Shown here: positions 26,252 through 36,203 of the stretch, one piece after another | How the letters are laid out: each line of letters starts with the position of its first letter | Position numbering within the stretch: position 1 is the first letter of the stretch | NCBI RefSeq assembly: GCF_036687315.1 | Contig: NZ_CP144683.1 | Location: 2,488,001 to 2,552,000, forward strand | Length of the DNA stretch: 64,000 nucleotides | Source of the DNA: Sphingopyxis sp. TUF1 | GTDB lineage: Bacteria; Pseudomonadota; Alphaproteobacteria; Sphingomonadales; Sphingomonadaceae | Reading direction: 5' to 3' | Notes under the pieces: model-generated | Told to the model about the DNA's origin: nothing | Database searches by the model: none | The model's input: the letters and a program-made list of their open reading frames with translations, nothing else | Program-made: the position numbers and the translations under genes

Positions 26252-28411
26252 ATGGCGACAAGTCCGCTTCAAACGCCCATTGCGCCCCGCCGCGCCGTGG
26301 GACCGGCGCGCCTCGCCGCGGCGCTCGAAGCGCGGTTGGAGGCGGAGCGCGAGCGTATCGGCCTGTGGCTTCCCGTCGCATTGGGAGCGGGCATCGCCGC
26401 ATGGTTCGCGCTGCCGGCACAGGCGCACTGGATCGGCCTTTTACTTCTGCTCGGCGCGGGGGTGCTCGGTGGGCTGCTGATCGGCTGGCGCAGCCGCACC
26501 GGGCGTGTCGTCGCTGCCGGGTGCGGCGTGATGGCGGTCGGGATGCTGCTGATCTGGGGCCGCGCGCTGTGGGTCGCCGCGCCGGTGCTCGCGCAGCCGG
26601 TCGTCACCGAATTTTCCGCCATCGTCGAACGCGTCGAGCCGCGCCCCGCCAAGGGACAGGTGCGCATCCTTGCCCGGCCCCGGGCGCGCGCCGACCTGCC
26701 GCCGCGCATTCGCCTGACCCTGCGCACCGAACAGGCGGGCGATCTGGCCGCGGGCGAGGCGATCGGGGTGCGCGCGCGGCTGATGCCGCCGCCGACTGCC
26801 AGCCTGCCCGGCGGCTATGACTTTGCGCAGCGCGCATGGTTCGACGGCATCGGCGCCGTCGGCACAGTGCTCGGCGATGTCGCGCGCGCGCCGGAACGCG
26901 GGGACGCCAAACCCCCGCTGCGAACCCGGCTCAGCGCCCATATCCACGCGCAGATCGACGGATCAGCGGGCGGCATCGCGGCGGCGCTGGTGACGGGCGA
27001 CCGCGGCGCAATATCCGAGGCTGACGAAGAGGCAATGCGGCGGAGCGGGCTCGCGCACCTGCTGTCGATCAGCGGGCTGCACGTCACCGCGGTCGTCGGT
27101 TTCGCGATGCTGCTGACGATGCGGCTGCTGGCGCTGAGCCCGCGGCTCGCGCTTGCAGGGCTTGTCCTGCCGCTCGCCGCGGCGGCGGGGGCGCTGGCGG
27201 GCGGGGGCTATACCTGGCTCGCCGGGGCGGAAGTGCCGACCTTGCGTTCGTTCATTGCCGCGCTGCTCGTGCTCGTCGCCTTCCTGATGGGGCGCGAGGC
27301 GCTGACCCTCCGGCTCGTCGCGGCGGGCGCGTTGCTCGTGCTCGTCTGGCGGCCCGAGGCGCTGGCGGGGCCGAGTTTCCAGCTGAGCTTTGCCGCGGTG
27401 ACCGCGATCGTTGCACTCCACGAAAGCCGAACGATGCAGGCGTTCCTCGCGCGCCGCGAGGAATTGTGGCTGTTGCGTCTTGTGCGAGGCGTCGCTGGCT
27501 TGCTGCTTACGGGCCTGGTCGTCGAGGTCGCGCTTGCGCCGATCGCGCTGTTCCATTTTCACAAAGCGGGGCTGTACGGCGCGCTCGCCAATGTCGTCGC
27601 GATCCCGCTTACGACCTTTGTCGTCATGCCGGCCGAGGCGCTGGCGCTGCTGTTCGACAGCGTCGCGCTCGGCGCGCCCTTCTGGTGGGTCTCCGAGCAG
27701 GCGCTGCGGCTGCTGATCGCGCTTGCGCACACCGTCGCAAACGAACCCGGCGCGGTGACGACGCTGCCCAGCTTTCCGCCATGGGGCTTTGGTTTGGCGC
27801 TATTCGGTGGGCTCTGGATCCTGCTCTGGCAAACAGGCTGGCGCCGATGGGGGATGTTCCCGCTCGCGGCGGGCGCCGTCGTGCTGCTCGCGCAGCCGCG
27901 TCCCGACCTGCTCGTCACCGGCGACGGGCGGCACATCGCTGCGGCCCTGCCCGACGGCACCTATGCACTGCTTCGCGACCGCGCCGGCGACTATGTCCGC
28001 GACAGCATGGCCGAAGCGGCAGGAATCGACGCGCCGCTGGGCACGCTCGCCGATCTCGATCATGTCGAGTGCAACCGCGATTTCTGCCGCTGGGTTCAAG
28101 GCGAGGGCGCGGCGCGACGCGTAATCCTCGCGTCACGCGGAGGCGACCGGGTGGAGGGGGCGGACATGGCCGCGGCGTGCGCCGCCGCCGATGTCGTGAT
28201 CAGCGACCGCTGGCTGCCGCGCGAATGTGTCGCCCGCTGGATGACGATCGAGCGCGACAGCCTGACCGAAACGGGAGGGCTCGCGCTCTATCTTGGCGAA
28301 AGGCCCAAAGCGGTTGCTGCGTTACGATCCGGCGCCGAGCATCCGTGGCGCCGCCCGCAGCAGGTCAGTGGTAACGACGAAGCAATCCCGACAAACGCCC
28401 TTGCACAATGA
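26252..28411 (+). CDS. comEC: ComEC/Rec2 family competence membrane protein
   Basis: 719 residues from ATG 26252. An N-terminal DUF4131-like region has two or three helices and an OB-like segment ([24 protein letters not shown]). The competence domain follows with [24 protein letters not shown] and numerous helices to about residue 540. The C-terminal about 170 residues replace the metallo-beta-lactamase domain and lack an HxHxDH motif, as usual for this branch. It forms the channel for single-stranded DNA uptake. Its 3' end overlaps the convergent lexA by 47 bases. Confidence 0.9.
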   Translation: MATSPLQTPIAPRRAVGPARLAAALEARLEAERERIGLWLPVALGAGIAAWFALPAQAHWIGLLLLLGAGVLGGLLIGWRSRTGRVVAAGCGVMAVGMLLIWGRALWVAAPVLAQPVVTEFSAIVERVEPRPAKGQVRILARPRARADLPPRIRLTLRTEQAGDLAAGEAIGVRARLMPPPTASLPGGYDFAQRAWFDGIGAVGTVLGDVARAPERGDAKPPLRTRLSAHIHAQIDGSAGGIAAALVTGDRGAISEADEEAMRRSGLAHLLSISGLHVTAVVGFAMLLTMRLLALSPRLALAGLVLPLAAAAGALAGGGYTWLAGAEVPTLRSFIAALLVLVAFLMGREALTLRLVAAGALLVLVWRPEALAGPSFQLSFAAVTAIVALHESRTMQAFLARREELWLLRLVRGVAGLLLTGLVVEVALAPIALFHFHKAGLYGALANVVAIPLTTFVVMPAEALALLFDSVALGAPFWWVSEQALRLLIALAHTVANEPGAVTTLPSFPPWGFGLALFGGLWILLWQTGWRRWGMFPLAAGAVVLLAQPRPDLLVTGDGRHIAAALPDGTYALLRDRAGDYVRDSMAEAAGIDAPLGTLADLDHVECNRDFCRWVQGEGAARRVILASRGGDRVEGADMAAACAAADVVISDRWLPRECVARWMTIERDSLTETGGLALYLGERPKAVAALRSGAEHPWRRPQQVSGNDEAIPTNALAQ

Positions 28412-29045
28412 CGCGCTCGGCGGGGTAGCGCTGCGGTTCATAGGCGCTGTTTGCCGGATCAAGCCGGATCATCGTGCCTTCGCGGCGGAAATATTTGAGC
28501 GTTGCGTCTTGTCCGTCGACCAGCGCGACGACGATGTCGCCTTCGCGCGCCGTGCTCGCTTTCTGGATCAGCGCATAATCGCCGTCGAAAATCCCCGCCT
28601 CGACCATCGAGTCGCCCGACACCTCGAGTGCATAATGTTCGCCCGCGCCAAGCAGCGCGGCGGGAACGGCGAGATTGTTATGATCCTCGAACGCTTCGAT
28701 CGGAACACCCGCGGCGATCTTTCCATGCAGCGGAACCTCGATGATGTCGTTCGCTGCGATCGGTTTAAGCGCGGGAGGCGCCTTGCGAAGCGGGACGATG
28801 GTGTCGCGGTTGTTGCTTCCGGACCTCGCGGCTTCGGGCAGCTTCAGCACCTCCAGCGCGCGCGCGCGGTTGGGCAAGCGCCGGAGGAAACCCCGTTCTT
28901 CCAAGGCACTTATCAACCGGTGGATGCCCGACTTCGACTTGAGACCCAGCGCCTCCTTCATCTCCTCGAACGATGGCGAGATGCCGCTCGCATCGAGGCG
29001 CTGCTGGATGAAGTGGAGCAGTTCATGCTGCTTCGCGGTCAACAT
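28365..29045 (-). CDS. lexA: SOS repressor LexA
   Basis: 226 residues. The N-terminal winged helix [20 protein letters not shown] has recognition helix [18 protein letters not shown]. The autocleavage site is Ala-Gly in KIAAGVP (about 118-122). The catalytic Ser is in SGDSMVEAG and Lys in ATLKYFRR. RecA-stimulated cleavage induces the SOS response. A consensus alphaproteobacterial SOS box lies upstream, so lexA is autoregulated, independently of the upstream moaC-moeA. Confidence 0.96.
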   Translation of the reverse strand: MLTAKQHELLHFIQQRLDASGISPSFEEMKEALGLKSKSGIHRLISALEERGFLRRLPNRARALEVLKLPEAARSGSNNRDTIVPLRKAPPALKPIAANDIIEVPLHGKIAAGVPIEAFEDHNNLAVPAALLGAGEHYALEVSGDSMVEAGIFDGDYALIQKASTAREGDIVVALVDGQDATLKYFRREGTMIRLDPANSAYEPQRYPAERVIVQGRLSGLLRRYH

Positions 29046-29091
29046 CGGTCATTCTCCATGAAGGCCTGAAGCCTCAGGCCGGACATAGCAG

Positions 29092-29123
29092 GAACGATAG
29101 TGGAACAAAGCGGAACTTGTCAA
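29092..29123 (-). promoter_or_regulatory. lexA promoter with SOS box
   Basis: On the minus strand GTTC-CACTATC-GTTC (29092-29106) is a perfect GTTC-N7-GTTC alphaproteobacterial SOS box. A third GTTC lies at 29113-29116. A perfect -35 TTGACA is at 29118-29123, overlapping the moeA stop codon, and the 17-bp-spaced -10 region falls inside the SOS box. LexA binding would therefore block polymerase. Confidence 0.85.
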
Positions 29124-30310
29124 GCGATCGCGATATAACCCGCGACATCGCCCGCGGCCTGCGCCGGCGCGTCGATGTCGCGGATCAGCAATGCATTGGC
29201 CGCGGCAAGGGGGAGCGTGCGGCCGCTGTCCTGCCCTACGAGTGGAGTGATCTGCCCGCGTTCGATCCGAGCGCGCAGATAGTCGCGGCGTGGTCCCCCC
29301 GCGTCCAGCGGTGTGGCGAGCGGGGCGCGCTGCACCGCTGGTAACGGCGCGCGCGCGCCGGCGAGGTGGCGGACAAGCGGGAGGAGGAACAGCGTCGCGG
29401 TGACAAAGGCCGACGAGGGATTACCTGGCAGGCCGAGCAGGATCGCCTCGCCCAGCATTCCGGCGATCAGCGGCTTGCCGGGCTTCATCGCGATCTTCCA
29501 GAAATCCAGCCGACCGCCCGCGTCGTCGAGCGCATCGCGAACATGATCATGATCGCCGACCGACGCCCCCCCGACCGTAACGATGATGTCGTGATGCCGC
29601 GCCAGCTCGCTGAGCACCCTCGCAAGTGTCGTGCGGTCGTCGCGGACGTGGAGCGGCTGCACGGGTGCGGCGACCTCGCCCGCAAGCATCGCGGCAAGCA
29701 TCACGCCGTTGCTGTCGGGGATCTGGCCGGGGCCGAGGATGCGGCCGGGCGCGACCAACTCGTCGCCGGTGGTGAGGATTGCGACGCGCGGACGGATGCC
29801 GACGGTAAGCGCAGCCGCGCCGCTCATCGCCGCGGTCGCAATGGCGCCGGGCGTCAAGCGTGATCCTGCCCTAAGCAGCGCGTCGCCTGCCGCGAAATCG
29901 GCAGCACGTACGCGGATGTGGCGCCCTCGGCTGCGCGGCCCGTCGCCCGTCAGGATCAGCCGGTCGCCGTCGCGCGCGACATCTTCCTGCACGATCACCG
30001 TATCGGCGCCGGGCGGGACGGTCGCGCCAGTGAAGATGCGCAGTGCCTCGCCGACGCCGACCGCGCTGTCGGGCGCCGCCCCCGCTGCCACCTCGCCCGT
30101 CACCGTCCAAGGGCCGGGCAGGTCGTCGAAGCGGATTGCATAACCATCCATCGCCGACAGCGCCGCGGCAGGCTGGTCGCGCTGCGCCACGACATCGGCG
30201 GCGAGATAGCGGCTATGCGCGTCGGCAAGCGCGACCGTCTCCCTGGCGAGCGGCGCGCGCAGCTCCAGCAGACGCGCCTGCGCCTCCTCGACGGGAAGCA
30301 AGGCGCTCAT
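29120..30310 (-). CDS. moeA: molybdopterin molybdenumtransferase MoeA
   Basis: 396 residues from ATG 30310 ([17 protein letters not shown]). Family motifs: [59 protein letters not shown] and the [11 protein letters not shown] loop. MoeA inserts molybdate into adenylylated molybdopterin. The start overlaps the moaC stop by four bases (ATGA), so translation is coupled. The lexA promoter -35 is embedded at its stop codon. Confidence 0.95.
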   Translation of the reverse strand: MSALLPVEEAQARLLELRAPLARETVALADAHSRYLAADVVAQRDQPAAALSAMDGYAIRFDDLPGPWTVTGEVAAGAAPDSAVGVGEALRIFTGATVPPGADTVIVQEDVARDGDRLILTGDGPRSRGRHIRVRAADFAAGDALLRAGSRLTPGAIATAAMSGAAALTVGIRPRVAILTTGDELVAPGRILGPGQIPDSNGVMLAAMLAGEVAAPVQPLHVRDDRTTLARVLSELARHHDIIVTVGGASVGDHDHVRDALDDAGGRLDFWKIAMKPGKPLIAGMLGEAILLGLPGNPSSAFVTATLFLLPLVRHLAGARAPLPAVQRAPLATPLDAGGPRRDYLRARIERGQITPLVGQDSGRTLPLAAANALLIRDIDAPAQAAGDVAGYIAIA

Positions 30311-30780
30311 TCGGCGCGCCAGTCGCCCGAGCGGCCGCCGCTCTTTTCGAGAAGGCGGATGTCGCCGATCACCATCGCGCGGTCGAGCGCCTTGGCCATG
30401 TCGTAGAGGGTGAGCAGCGCGACCGAAGCGGCGGTCAGTGCCTCCATCTCGACCCCCGTCGGCCCGCTGGTCGCGGCGGTCGCCGTCACCGCAATTCCAT
30501 CTACCTGCCACGCAAAATCGACGGTCACGCTGGTGAGCGCGAGCGGGTGGCAGAGCGGAATGAGGTCGGCGGTGCGCTTGGCGGCCATGATGCCCGCGAT
30601 GCGCGCGGTCGACAGCACATCGCCCTTGGGCGCGTTACCGGTGCGGATCGCGTCGAGCGCCGCCGTAGTCATGGTGATGCGCCCGCCAGCAACGGCGTGA
30701 CGCTGCGTTGCGGGTTTGGCGCCGATATCGACCATATGCGCCGAGCCGCTGTCGTCGAGGTGAGTCGGTTTGATTGTCAT
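30307..30780 (-). CDS. moaC: cyclic pyranopterin monophosphate synthase MoaC
   Basis: 157 residues from ATG 30780. Motifs: [44 protein letters not shown] (active-site His) and [25 protein letters not shown], ending in [12 protein letters not shown]. It acts with MoaA in the first step of molybdenum cofactor synthesis. In relatives trpC normally precedes moaC directly; here a 3-kb block of other genes separates them. Confidence 0.96.
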   Translation of the reverse strand: MTIKPTHLDDSGSAHMVDIGAKPATQRHAVAGGRITMTTAALDAIRTGNAPKGDVLSTARIAGIMAAKRTADLIPLCHPLALTSVTVDFAWQVDGIAVTATAATSGPTGVEMEALTAASVALLTLYDMAKALDRAMVIGDIRLLEKSGGRSGDWRAE

Positions 30781-30884
30781 GCAATGGAGCGAAGCAAGGC
30801 GGGGCGCGAAAGGCAAGGGCGATGGGGAACGTGGGGCTGCAGACGGGCGATACGATGTCCGGAAGCGACCAGAAGCGGGCATAA

Positions 30885-30960
30885 AATCCTCCCTGTCGCG
30901 CAGCGATGGGGAGGGGGACCGCGCCCGAAGGGCGTGGTGGAGGGGCGACAAACCACCCCT
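30885..30960. repeat. dispersed intergenic repeat, family R5, copy b (partial)
   Basis: AATCCTCCCTGTCGCGCAGC followed by GATGGGGAGGGGGACCGCGC and CCGAAGGGCGTGGTGGAGGGG. It matches the outer left arm and, inverted, the CCACCACGCCCTTCGGGCGC part of copy a. The rest of the 294-bp gap 30781-31074 shows no gene. Confidence 0.7.
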
Positions 30961-31040
30961 AAAACGACATCCGCCCTTTCGGCTAACGCAACAGCCCCCT
31001 CTCCCGTTGCGGCTTGCCAGCCGCCGCGATCCTCGCCAGA

Positions 31041-31061
31041 TTGGTTTTGAAACGAAACCAA
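31041..31061. promoter_or_regulatory. inverted repeat beside the RBS of the alpha/beta hydrolase
   Basis: TTGGTTT-TGAAACG-AAACCAA is a perfect 7-bp dyad whose right arm touches the AGGGAG ribosome-binding site of the gene starting at 31075. It could be an operator or an RNA hairpin that controls translation. Confidence 0.4.
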
Positions 31062-31074
31062 GGGAGCGGAGCCG

Positions 31075-31998
31075 ATGATCGGCGATTTCGAGCAGCAGCG
31101 GGTGACACTTTCGACCGGAGTCGAACTCGACGTCGTCGATATGGGGCCGAAGGACGCACCCGTGCTGATCTTCCTCCACGGCTTTCCCGAATCGCATCGC
31201 ACCTGGCGTCATCAACTGCCGCATTTTTCGCGTCGGTTTCGCTGCATCGCGCCCGATCAGCGCGGCTACCGTGGGTCGTCGAAGCCGCAGGAGGTCGACG
31301 CCTATACCCCCGACAAGCTGATCGCCGACATCTTCGCGCTCGCCGATGCGCTGGGCGTCGACAAATTCACGATCGTCGGGCACGACTGGGGCGGCGCGAT
31401 CGCGTGGGGCGTGGCGCTGGGCGGTCAGCCGGGCGGGCTGCATCCGGGGTGGGCAGGGCGTGTCACGCGTGCGGTGATCGCCAATGCGCCGCACCCCGCA
31501 ATCTTTCAGCGTCTGCTCGCCACCAACACTGAACAGCGCGCCGCAAGCCAATATATCCGCACCTTTCGCGACCCCGCGAGCGATGCGATCATCGCCGAGC
31601 ACGGCCTTGCGGGCCTGCTCGCTCACGCCTTTGCAGGAAAAGTGCCGAGCGGCGGGCTGCAACCCGCCGATGAGATCAAGCGCCTGCTTAAGGATTGGGA
31701 GGATCGCGACGCCTGCCGCGCGATGGTCAACTGGTATCGCGCCTCGCCACTCGTAGTTCCCCCGATGGACGAACCCTATGCCGAGCCGCCCGCGGTGTCG
31801 TTCCCGAAGCTCAATATTCCGACGCTGGTGATTTGGGCGCTCGACGATGTCGCGTTGCCGCCGTGCAACCTTGACGGACTGGCAGAGCTGGTCCCCGGCG
31901 TCACCATCGTCAAAGTGCCGGATTGCGGGCATTTTGTGCCGTGGGATGCGCCCGATGCGGTCAACGCGGCGATGGATGCGTTTCTGGCCGGGGATTGA
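31075..31998 (+). CDS. alpha/beta hydrolase, epoxide hydrolase-like
   Basis: 307 residues. Oxyanion motif [10 protein letters not shown], nucleophile Asp in [10 protein letters not shown] (about 104), cap-domain Tyr/Trp region in the middle, acid in [10 protein letters not shown] and His in [12 protein letters not shown]. An Asp nucleophile with HGxP motif is the epoxide hydrolase/haloalkane dehalogenase branch. A Ser is excluded, so it is not an esterase. Substrate unknown. It lies in the accessory block between moaC and trpC. Confidence 0.85.
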   Translation: MIGDFEQQRVTLSTGVELDVVDMGPKDAPVLIFLHGFPESHRTWRHQLPHFSRRFRCIAPDQRGYRGSSKPQEVDAYTPDKLIADIFALADALGVDKFTIVGHDWGGAIAWGVALGGQPGGLHPGWAGRVTRAVIANAPHPAIFQRLLATNTEQRAASQYIRTFRDPASDAIIAEHGLAGLLAHAFAGKVPSGGLQPADEIKRLLKDWEDRDACRAMVNWYRASPLVVPPMDEPYAEPPAVSFPKLNIPTLVIWALDDVALPPCNLDGLAELVPGVTIVKVPDCGHFVPWDAPDAVNAAMDAFLAGD

Positions 31999-32030
31999 CC
32001 CGGCCTTTGCGGGCGTCGCTCGCTTTCAGC

Positions 32031-32444
32031 CTAGTTTTCGGGCGTGAACAGGCAGCCGCTCGCGCCAGCATAGCGCGCGCCGCGCGACGCGAGCAGCGGG
32101 ACGTTGCCGATGACTGTCTTGGTTTCGGGGTCTTCGCTCAGCGACACCATTTCCATCCCCGGTTCGAAATCGCTCTGGCAGCTTTCGAGGCTGCGTCCCT
32201 GAACATAGCGGCACGAGCAGCCGATGCGCGCCGCATAGGCCGCGCCCAGTTCGGCCTGCGCCTTGAACGCAGGGAATTTCCAGATCGCAAACCCCGCGAG
32301 CAAAACGCCGACGATCAGCGCCCACGGCAGGCAGCCACCCCAGCGGCTCGGCGTCTTGCGCGTCGGAGCCGGGGCGGGCGAGGGTGCCGGCGCGGGCGGC
32401 GGTGTCGCGCCCGTTGATGGGCCGGTGGGGTTGGTGCTATTCAT
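32031..32444 (-). CDS. hypothetical membrane-anchored protein with Cys-rich outer domain
   Basis: 137 residues from ATG 32444. The cytoplasmic N-terminus of about 30 residues is Pro/Ala-rich (APAPSPAPAPTRKTPSRWGG). One membrane helix CLPWALIVGVLLAGFAIW follows, then an extracytoplasmic domain with four cysteines (IGCSCRYV, LESCQSDF, GASGCLF). I do not recognise a named family. The start codon is only six bases from that of the divergent serine hydrolase, suggesting linked control. Confidence 0.65.
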   Translation of the reverse strand: MNSTNPTGPSTGATPPPAPAPSPAPAPTRKTPSRWGGCLPWALIVGVLLAGFAIWKFPAFKAQAELGAAYAARIGCSCRYVQGRSLESCQSDFEPGMEMVSLSEDPETKTVIGNVPLLASRGARYAGASGCLFTPEN

Positions 32445-32450
32445 CCGCCC

Positions 32451-33608
32451 ATGATGATGAAAATACGGCTGCTGGCAAGTGTCGCCCTCGCGATGCTCGG
32501 CGCCTGGTCGCTGACGCAGGCGGCGGGGCAGGGCAGCCTCGCGCCCGCATCGCCGGGGCCCAAGTTCGGACTGTCGATCGACGATGTTGCCCCGGCGAAT
32601 GGACCGTCCGCGCTCCCCGCCTTGCCCGCGGCGATTCGCGCGCGCGCCGACGCGCTGTTCACCGATGCCGAGGCGGCGGGGCAGACGCGCGCGCTGCTGG
32701 TGCTGCAAGACGGCGAGCTGATTTACGAGCGCTATGCCGCGGGATTCGGCCCCAATACCAAGCTCATCAGCTGGTCGATGGCCAAAAGCATCACCGCGGT
32801 ACTCACCGGCTTTCTTGTCGCCGACGGGCAATTGTCGCTCGACGGGCCAGCCCCCGTTGCGGCGTGGCAACGAAGTGGTGATCCGCGCGGCTCGATCACG
32901 CTCCGTCACCTGCTCCACATGTCGTCGGGGCTCGAGCACGTCGAAAATGGCGATCCCGTGTGGGACGGCGATACCGTCGCGATGCTGTTCGGCGGCGGTG
33001 CAGGCGACATAGCGGGTTTTGCCGAGGCCAAGCCCGCGGCGGCGCAGCCCGGTGAAGTTTTCAACTATAGCTCGGCGACCAGCGTCATCCTGGCAGACAT
33101 CATCGCCGACACGCTAACCCCGTCGGAAAGCCCCGAGGCGCGGCGCGATGCGATGCGCGACTTTATTGCCGGGCGGCTTGTCGAACCGCTCGGCATGTCC
33201 AGCCTGACGCCCGAATTCGACGCAACGGGCACGATGATCGGCGGGTCGATCATGCACGCGACCGCCCGCGACTATGCCCGCTTCGGCGAGTTTCTGCGCA
33301 ACAGGGGGGTGGTGGGCGGCCAGCGGCTGCTTCCTGAAAGCTGGATGCGCTTCATGCTGACGCCGTCGGCGAACGATGCGGGCTACGGCGGACATATCTG
33401 GCTCAACCGCCGCCGCCCCCCGGGCGCGGAGCCCGCGCTCTGGCCCGATCGCGGCCCTAACGACCTGTTCGCGTGCATCGGGCATCAGGGGCAGTATATC
33501 ATCGTCTCGCCGTCGCAGCGCGTGACGATCGTACGTCTTGGCGTCACCACGGACGACCAGTTCCCCGCGCTGCGCCAGCGTCTGGCGGATTTGACCGCGG
33601 CGCTTTGA
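32451..33608 (+). CDS. secreted serine hydrolase, beta-lactamase/class C-like
   Basis: 385 residues (three consecutive ATGs at 32451, 32454 and 32457; any could start). A signal peptide of about 24 residues is followed by SxxK in SWSMAKSITAVLTGFL, a Tyr motif YSSATSVILADI in place of YxN, and C-terminal GHQGQYIIVSP corresponding to the HxG box. This is the penicillin-binding-protein/esterase superfamily; true beta-lactamase activity is unlikely from motifs alone. No ribosome-binding site is visible. It is transcribed away from the 137-residue membrane protein. Confidence 0.82.
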   Translation: MMMKIRLLASVALAMLGAWSLTQAAGQGSLAPASPGPKFGLSIDDVAPANGPSALPALPAAIRARADALFTDAEAAGQTRALLVLQDGELIYERYAAGFGPNTKLISWSMAKSITAVLTGFLVADGQLSLDGPAPVAAWQRSGDPRGSITLRHLLHMSSGLEHVENGDPVWDGDTVAMLFGGGAGDIAGFAEAKPAAAQPGEVFNYSSATSVILADIIADTLTPSESPEARRDAMRDFIAGRLVEPLGMSSLTPEFDATGTMIGGSIMHATARDYARFGEFLRNRGVVGGQRLLPESWMRFMLTPSANDAGYGGHIWLNRRRPPGAEPALWPDRGPNDLFACIGHQGQYIIVSPSQRVTIVRLGVTTDDQFPALRQRLADLTAAL

Positions 33609-33649
33609 GAGTGTTTGGGCGGGGCGGCTGGAAGCGACCGATAGTTGCC

Positions 33650-33737
33650 GTCGCCCCCGCGAAGGCGGGGGCCGCTGTCGGTTTACGCAGCGACGCGGGA
33701 AAAGGCCGACGGCGGCCCCCGCCTTCGCGGGGGCGAC
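33650..33737. repeat. dispersed palindromic repeat, family R2, copy c
   Basis: 88 bp bounded by GTCGCCCCCGCG and CGCGGGGGCGAC, almost the exact reverse complement of copy b at 13773-13860. It lies between the serine hydrolase and trpC, which converge, and may terminate both. Confidence 0.85.
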
Positions 33738-33776
33738 GGGCAATTTGAACGTCAGCTTCCCACCCCAAAGGGGACC

Positions 33777-34562
33777 TCAACCTCCAAGCAGCGCCTTCGT
33801 GGCCGCCGTGACGTCGCTTCGGCGCATCAGGCTCTCGCCGACGAGGAAGCTTTTTACACCGCTGGCGGCGAGGCGCGCGCAGTCGGTGTGGGTGGCAATG
33901 CCGCTTTCGCCGACGATCAATGTGCCCGCCGGGACAAGTTTGGCCAACCGTTCGGTGACGCCAAGGTCGGTTTCGAAGGTGCGAAGGTCGCGGTTGTTGA
34001 CGCCGATCAGGCGCGATCGGAGCTGGGTGAGCGCGCGGTCCAGTTCGGCTTCGTCATGGACTTCGACCAGCACATCCATGCTGCGTTCGAGCGCCGCGGC
34101 CTCAATCTCACGCATCGCGCCGTCGTCCAGCGCGGCGACAATGATGAGGATCGCGTCGGCGCCGATCGACCGCGCCTCGGCGACCTGCCACGGGTCGATC
34201 ATGAAATCCTTGCGCAGCACGGGTAGCGGGCAGGCGTTGCGCGCGGCGATCAGATAATCCTCATGCCCCTGAAAATAGGGCGCATCGGTGAGCACCGAGA
34301 GGCAGGCCGCGCCGCCCGCGGCATAGGCGCGGGCATGGTCGGCGGGATTGAAATCCTGGCGAATCAATCCTTTGGATGGCGACGCTTTCTTGATTTCGGC
34401 GATCAGCGCGTAGCCGCCCGCGTCGATCTTTGCCTGTAGCGCGGCGGCGAAGCCGCGCACCGGCCCGGCGTCCACCGTATCGAGGTCGGTAAGCGAACGC
34501 CGCGCGCGGCGTTCGGCGACTTCGGCAGCCTTGGTCTCAAGGATCTGGGTGAGTTTGTTCAT
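33777..34562 (-). CDS. trpC: indole-3-glycerol phosphate synthase
   Basis: 261-residue TIM barrel with [16 protein letters not shown] (catalytic Lys), [42 protein letters not shown] and [11 protein letters not shown]. It closes the indole ring in tryptophan synthesis. The start overlaps the trpD stop by four bases. It is last of the trpG-trpD-trpC operon. Confidence 0.96.
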   Translation of the reverse strand: MNKLTQILETKAAEVAERRARRSLTDLDTVDAGPVRGFAAALQAKIDAGGYALIAEIKKASPSKGLIRQDFNPADHARAYAAGGAACLSVLTDAPYFQGHEDYLIAARNACPLPVLRKDFMIDPWQVAEARSIGADAILIIVAALDDGAMREIEAAALERSMDVLVEVHDEAELDRALTQLRSRLIGVNNRDLRTFETDLGVTERLAKLVPAGTLIVGESGIATHTDCARLAASGVKSFLVGESLMRRSDVTAATKALLGG

Positions 34563-35557
34563 TTATACGCGATCCAGCAGTTGAGCAGCGCGTTGGCCAG
34601 TCCCTTGTCGATCGCTTCGGCGGCTTCCTCGACCCCGTCGATCATGTTGTCGACCGCGCCCGCGACGATCAGCGCCTCGGCGGCATTGTAGAGCACGGCA
34701 TCGCGATAAGCGCCCGTTTCGCCTTCGAGCAGGCGGCGCAGCGCGCGCGCGTTGAACGCGGCATCGCCGCCGCGGATTTCGGCGAGCGAGCGCGTCGGCA
34801 GCCCGGCGTCGGCCGCGCTGCTGCGCTGCATCCGCACGCCTTCGGCCGTGACGACCGCGACCTCGTTACCGCCCGCGAGCGACAGTTCGTCAAGGCCCTC
34901 GTCGCCCGAAATCACGCGCGAATGATCGGTGCCGAGCCGGTGCAGCGCCTCGGCATAGACGGCGACATAGGCGGGGCGCGCGATGCCGACGAGCTGGCGC
35001 GTCACCCGCGCCGGGTTGGCGAGCGGCCCCATCAGATTGAAGATCGTCCGCCGCCCGATCGCCTTGCGGATCGGCATGATACGCTTCATCGCCGGGTGCC
35101 GTGTGCCTGCGAAGAGGAAACAGATGCCGAGGTCGGCGAGCTGTTCCTCGGCCTGGCGGTCCGCGCGCTCCATGTCGAGACCGAGTGCCTCCAGCGTATC
35201 GGCGGCACCCGATTTCGACGACGCTGCGCGATTACCGTGCTTTGCGACCGGAACTTCGCACGCCGCGACGACGATCGACACCGCGGTCGAGACATTCAAT
35301 GTGTGATGGCCGTCGCCGCCCGTGCCGCATACGTCGATCGCGCCCGCTGGCGCCTCGATGGGGATCAGCCGATCGCGCATCGCCTGTGCCGCGGCAGCGA
35401 TTTCGACCATCGTTTCGCCGCGTTCGGCGAGCGCGACCAGAAAGTCGGCGACCTGCTCGTCGCTCGCGCCGCCGTCGAGCATCGTCGCAAAGGCTTCGGC
35501 GGCCTCGTCATGATCGAGCAGCGCCGACGGATCGGGAAACGGCCCGAACCGGCTCAT
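34559..35557 (-). CDS. trpD: anthranilate phosphoribosyltransferase
   Basis: 332 residues. It has [22 protein letters not shown] (PRPP-binding glycine loop), [22 protein letters not shown] and [17 protein letters not shown]. It transfers phosphoribose to anthranilate. It overlaps both trpG and trpC by four bases, giving tight translational coupling. Confidence 0.96.
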   Translation of the reverse strand: MSRFGPFPDPSALLDHDEAAEAFATMLDGGASDEQVADFLVALAERGETMVEIAAAAQAMRDRLIPIEAPAGAIDVCGTGGDGHHTLNVSTAVSIVVAACEVPVAKHGNRAASSKSGAADTLEALGLDMERADRQAEEQLADLGICFLFAGTRHPAMKRIMPIRKAIGRRTIFNLMGPLANPARVTRQLVGIARPAYVAVYAEALHRLGTDHSRVISGDEGLDELSLAGGNEVAVVTAEGVRMQRSSAADAGLPTRSLAEIRGGDAAFNARALRRLLEGETGAYRDAVLYNAAEALIVAGAVDNMIDGVEEAAEAIDKGLANALLNCWIAYK

Positions 35558-36144
35558 GCTGCTTGCCGCTCGCGAACGGGTAGCCCGGCGATCTGGAGGA
35601 AGTTGGCGAGCATCGCATGGCCATGTTCGGTCGCGATGCTTTCGGGGTGAAACTGGACGCCGTGGATCGGCAGATCGGCGTGGCGGAAACCCATCACCGC
35701 GCCGTCGTCGCTCGTTGCGTTGATGATCAGGCAGTCCGGAATATCGACGACCTCAAGGCTGTGATAGCGCGTCGCCTGAAAGGGCGAGGGGAGCCCCGCG
35801 TAAAGTCCGCTGCCGTCGTGGCAGACGGGCGAGGTTTTGCCGTGCATCAGGTGGCCCCGCTGCACCGTGCCGCCGAAATGCTGGCCGATCGCCTGATGAC
35901 CAAGGCACACGCCGAGCAGCGGGCGCGCCGCATCGGCGCAGGCGGCGACAAGGTCGAGGCTGATACCCGCTTCATTGGGGGTGCAGGGGCCGGGCGAGAT
36001 CAGCATCGCCTCGGCGCCCGTCGCGAGCGCCGCGGATGCGGAGAGCGCATCGTTGCGCTCGACGCGCACGTCGGCGCCCAGCTCGATCAGATAGTGAACG
36101 AGGTTGAAAGTGAAGCTGTCATAATTGTCGATGACCAGGATCAT
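35554..36144 (-). CDS. trpG: anthranilate/aminodeoxychorismate synthase glutamine amidotransferase
   Basis: 196 residues, class I glutamine amidotransferase: [18 protein letters not shown], oxyanion loop [11 protein letters not shown], nucleophile Cys in [10 protein letters not shown] (about 79) and the His-Glu pair in [14 protein letters not shown]. It supplies ammonia to TrpE, and in many bacteria also to PabB. trpE is not in the window. It is first of the trpGDC operon, 59 bases after the DUF3089 gene on the same strand. Confidence 0.94.
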   Translation of the reverse strand: MILVIDNYDSFTFNLVHYLIELGADVRVERNDALSASAALATGAEAMLISPGPCTPNEAGISLDLVAACADAARPLLGVCLGHQAIGQHFGGTVQRGHLMHGKTSPVCHDGSGLYAGLPSPFQATRYHSLEVVDIPDCLIINATSDDGAVMGFRHADLPIHGVQFHPESIATEHGHAMLANFLQIAGLPVRERQAA

Positions 36145-36203
36145 GCGCGCGCCCTAACCATTTTGCGGCGACGGGGGAAGCGCGGAGGGGGAAAATCCCG
36201 GCA

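Noticed and set aside
32451..33608. Calling the 385-residue serine hydrolase a beta-lactamase
   Set aside because: The SxxK motif is present but the Tyr-x-Asn box is YSS and the last box is HQG, so only the superfamily can be supported.
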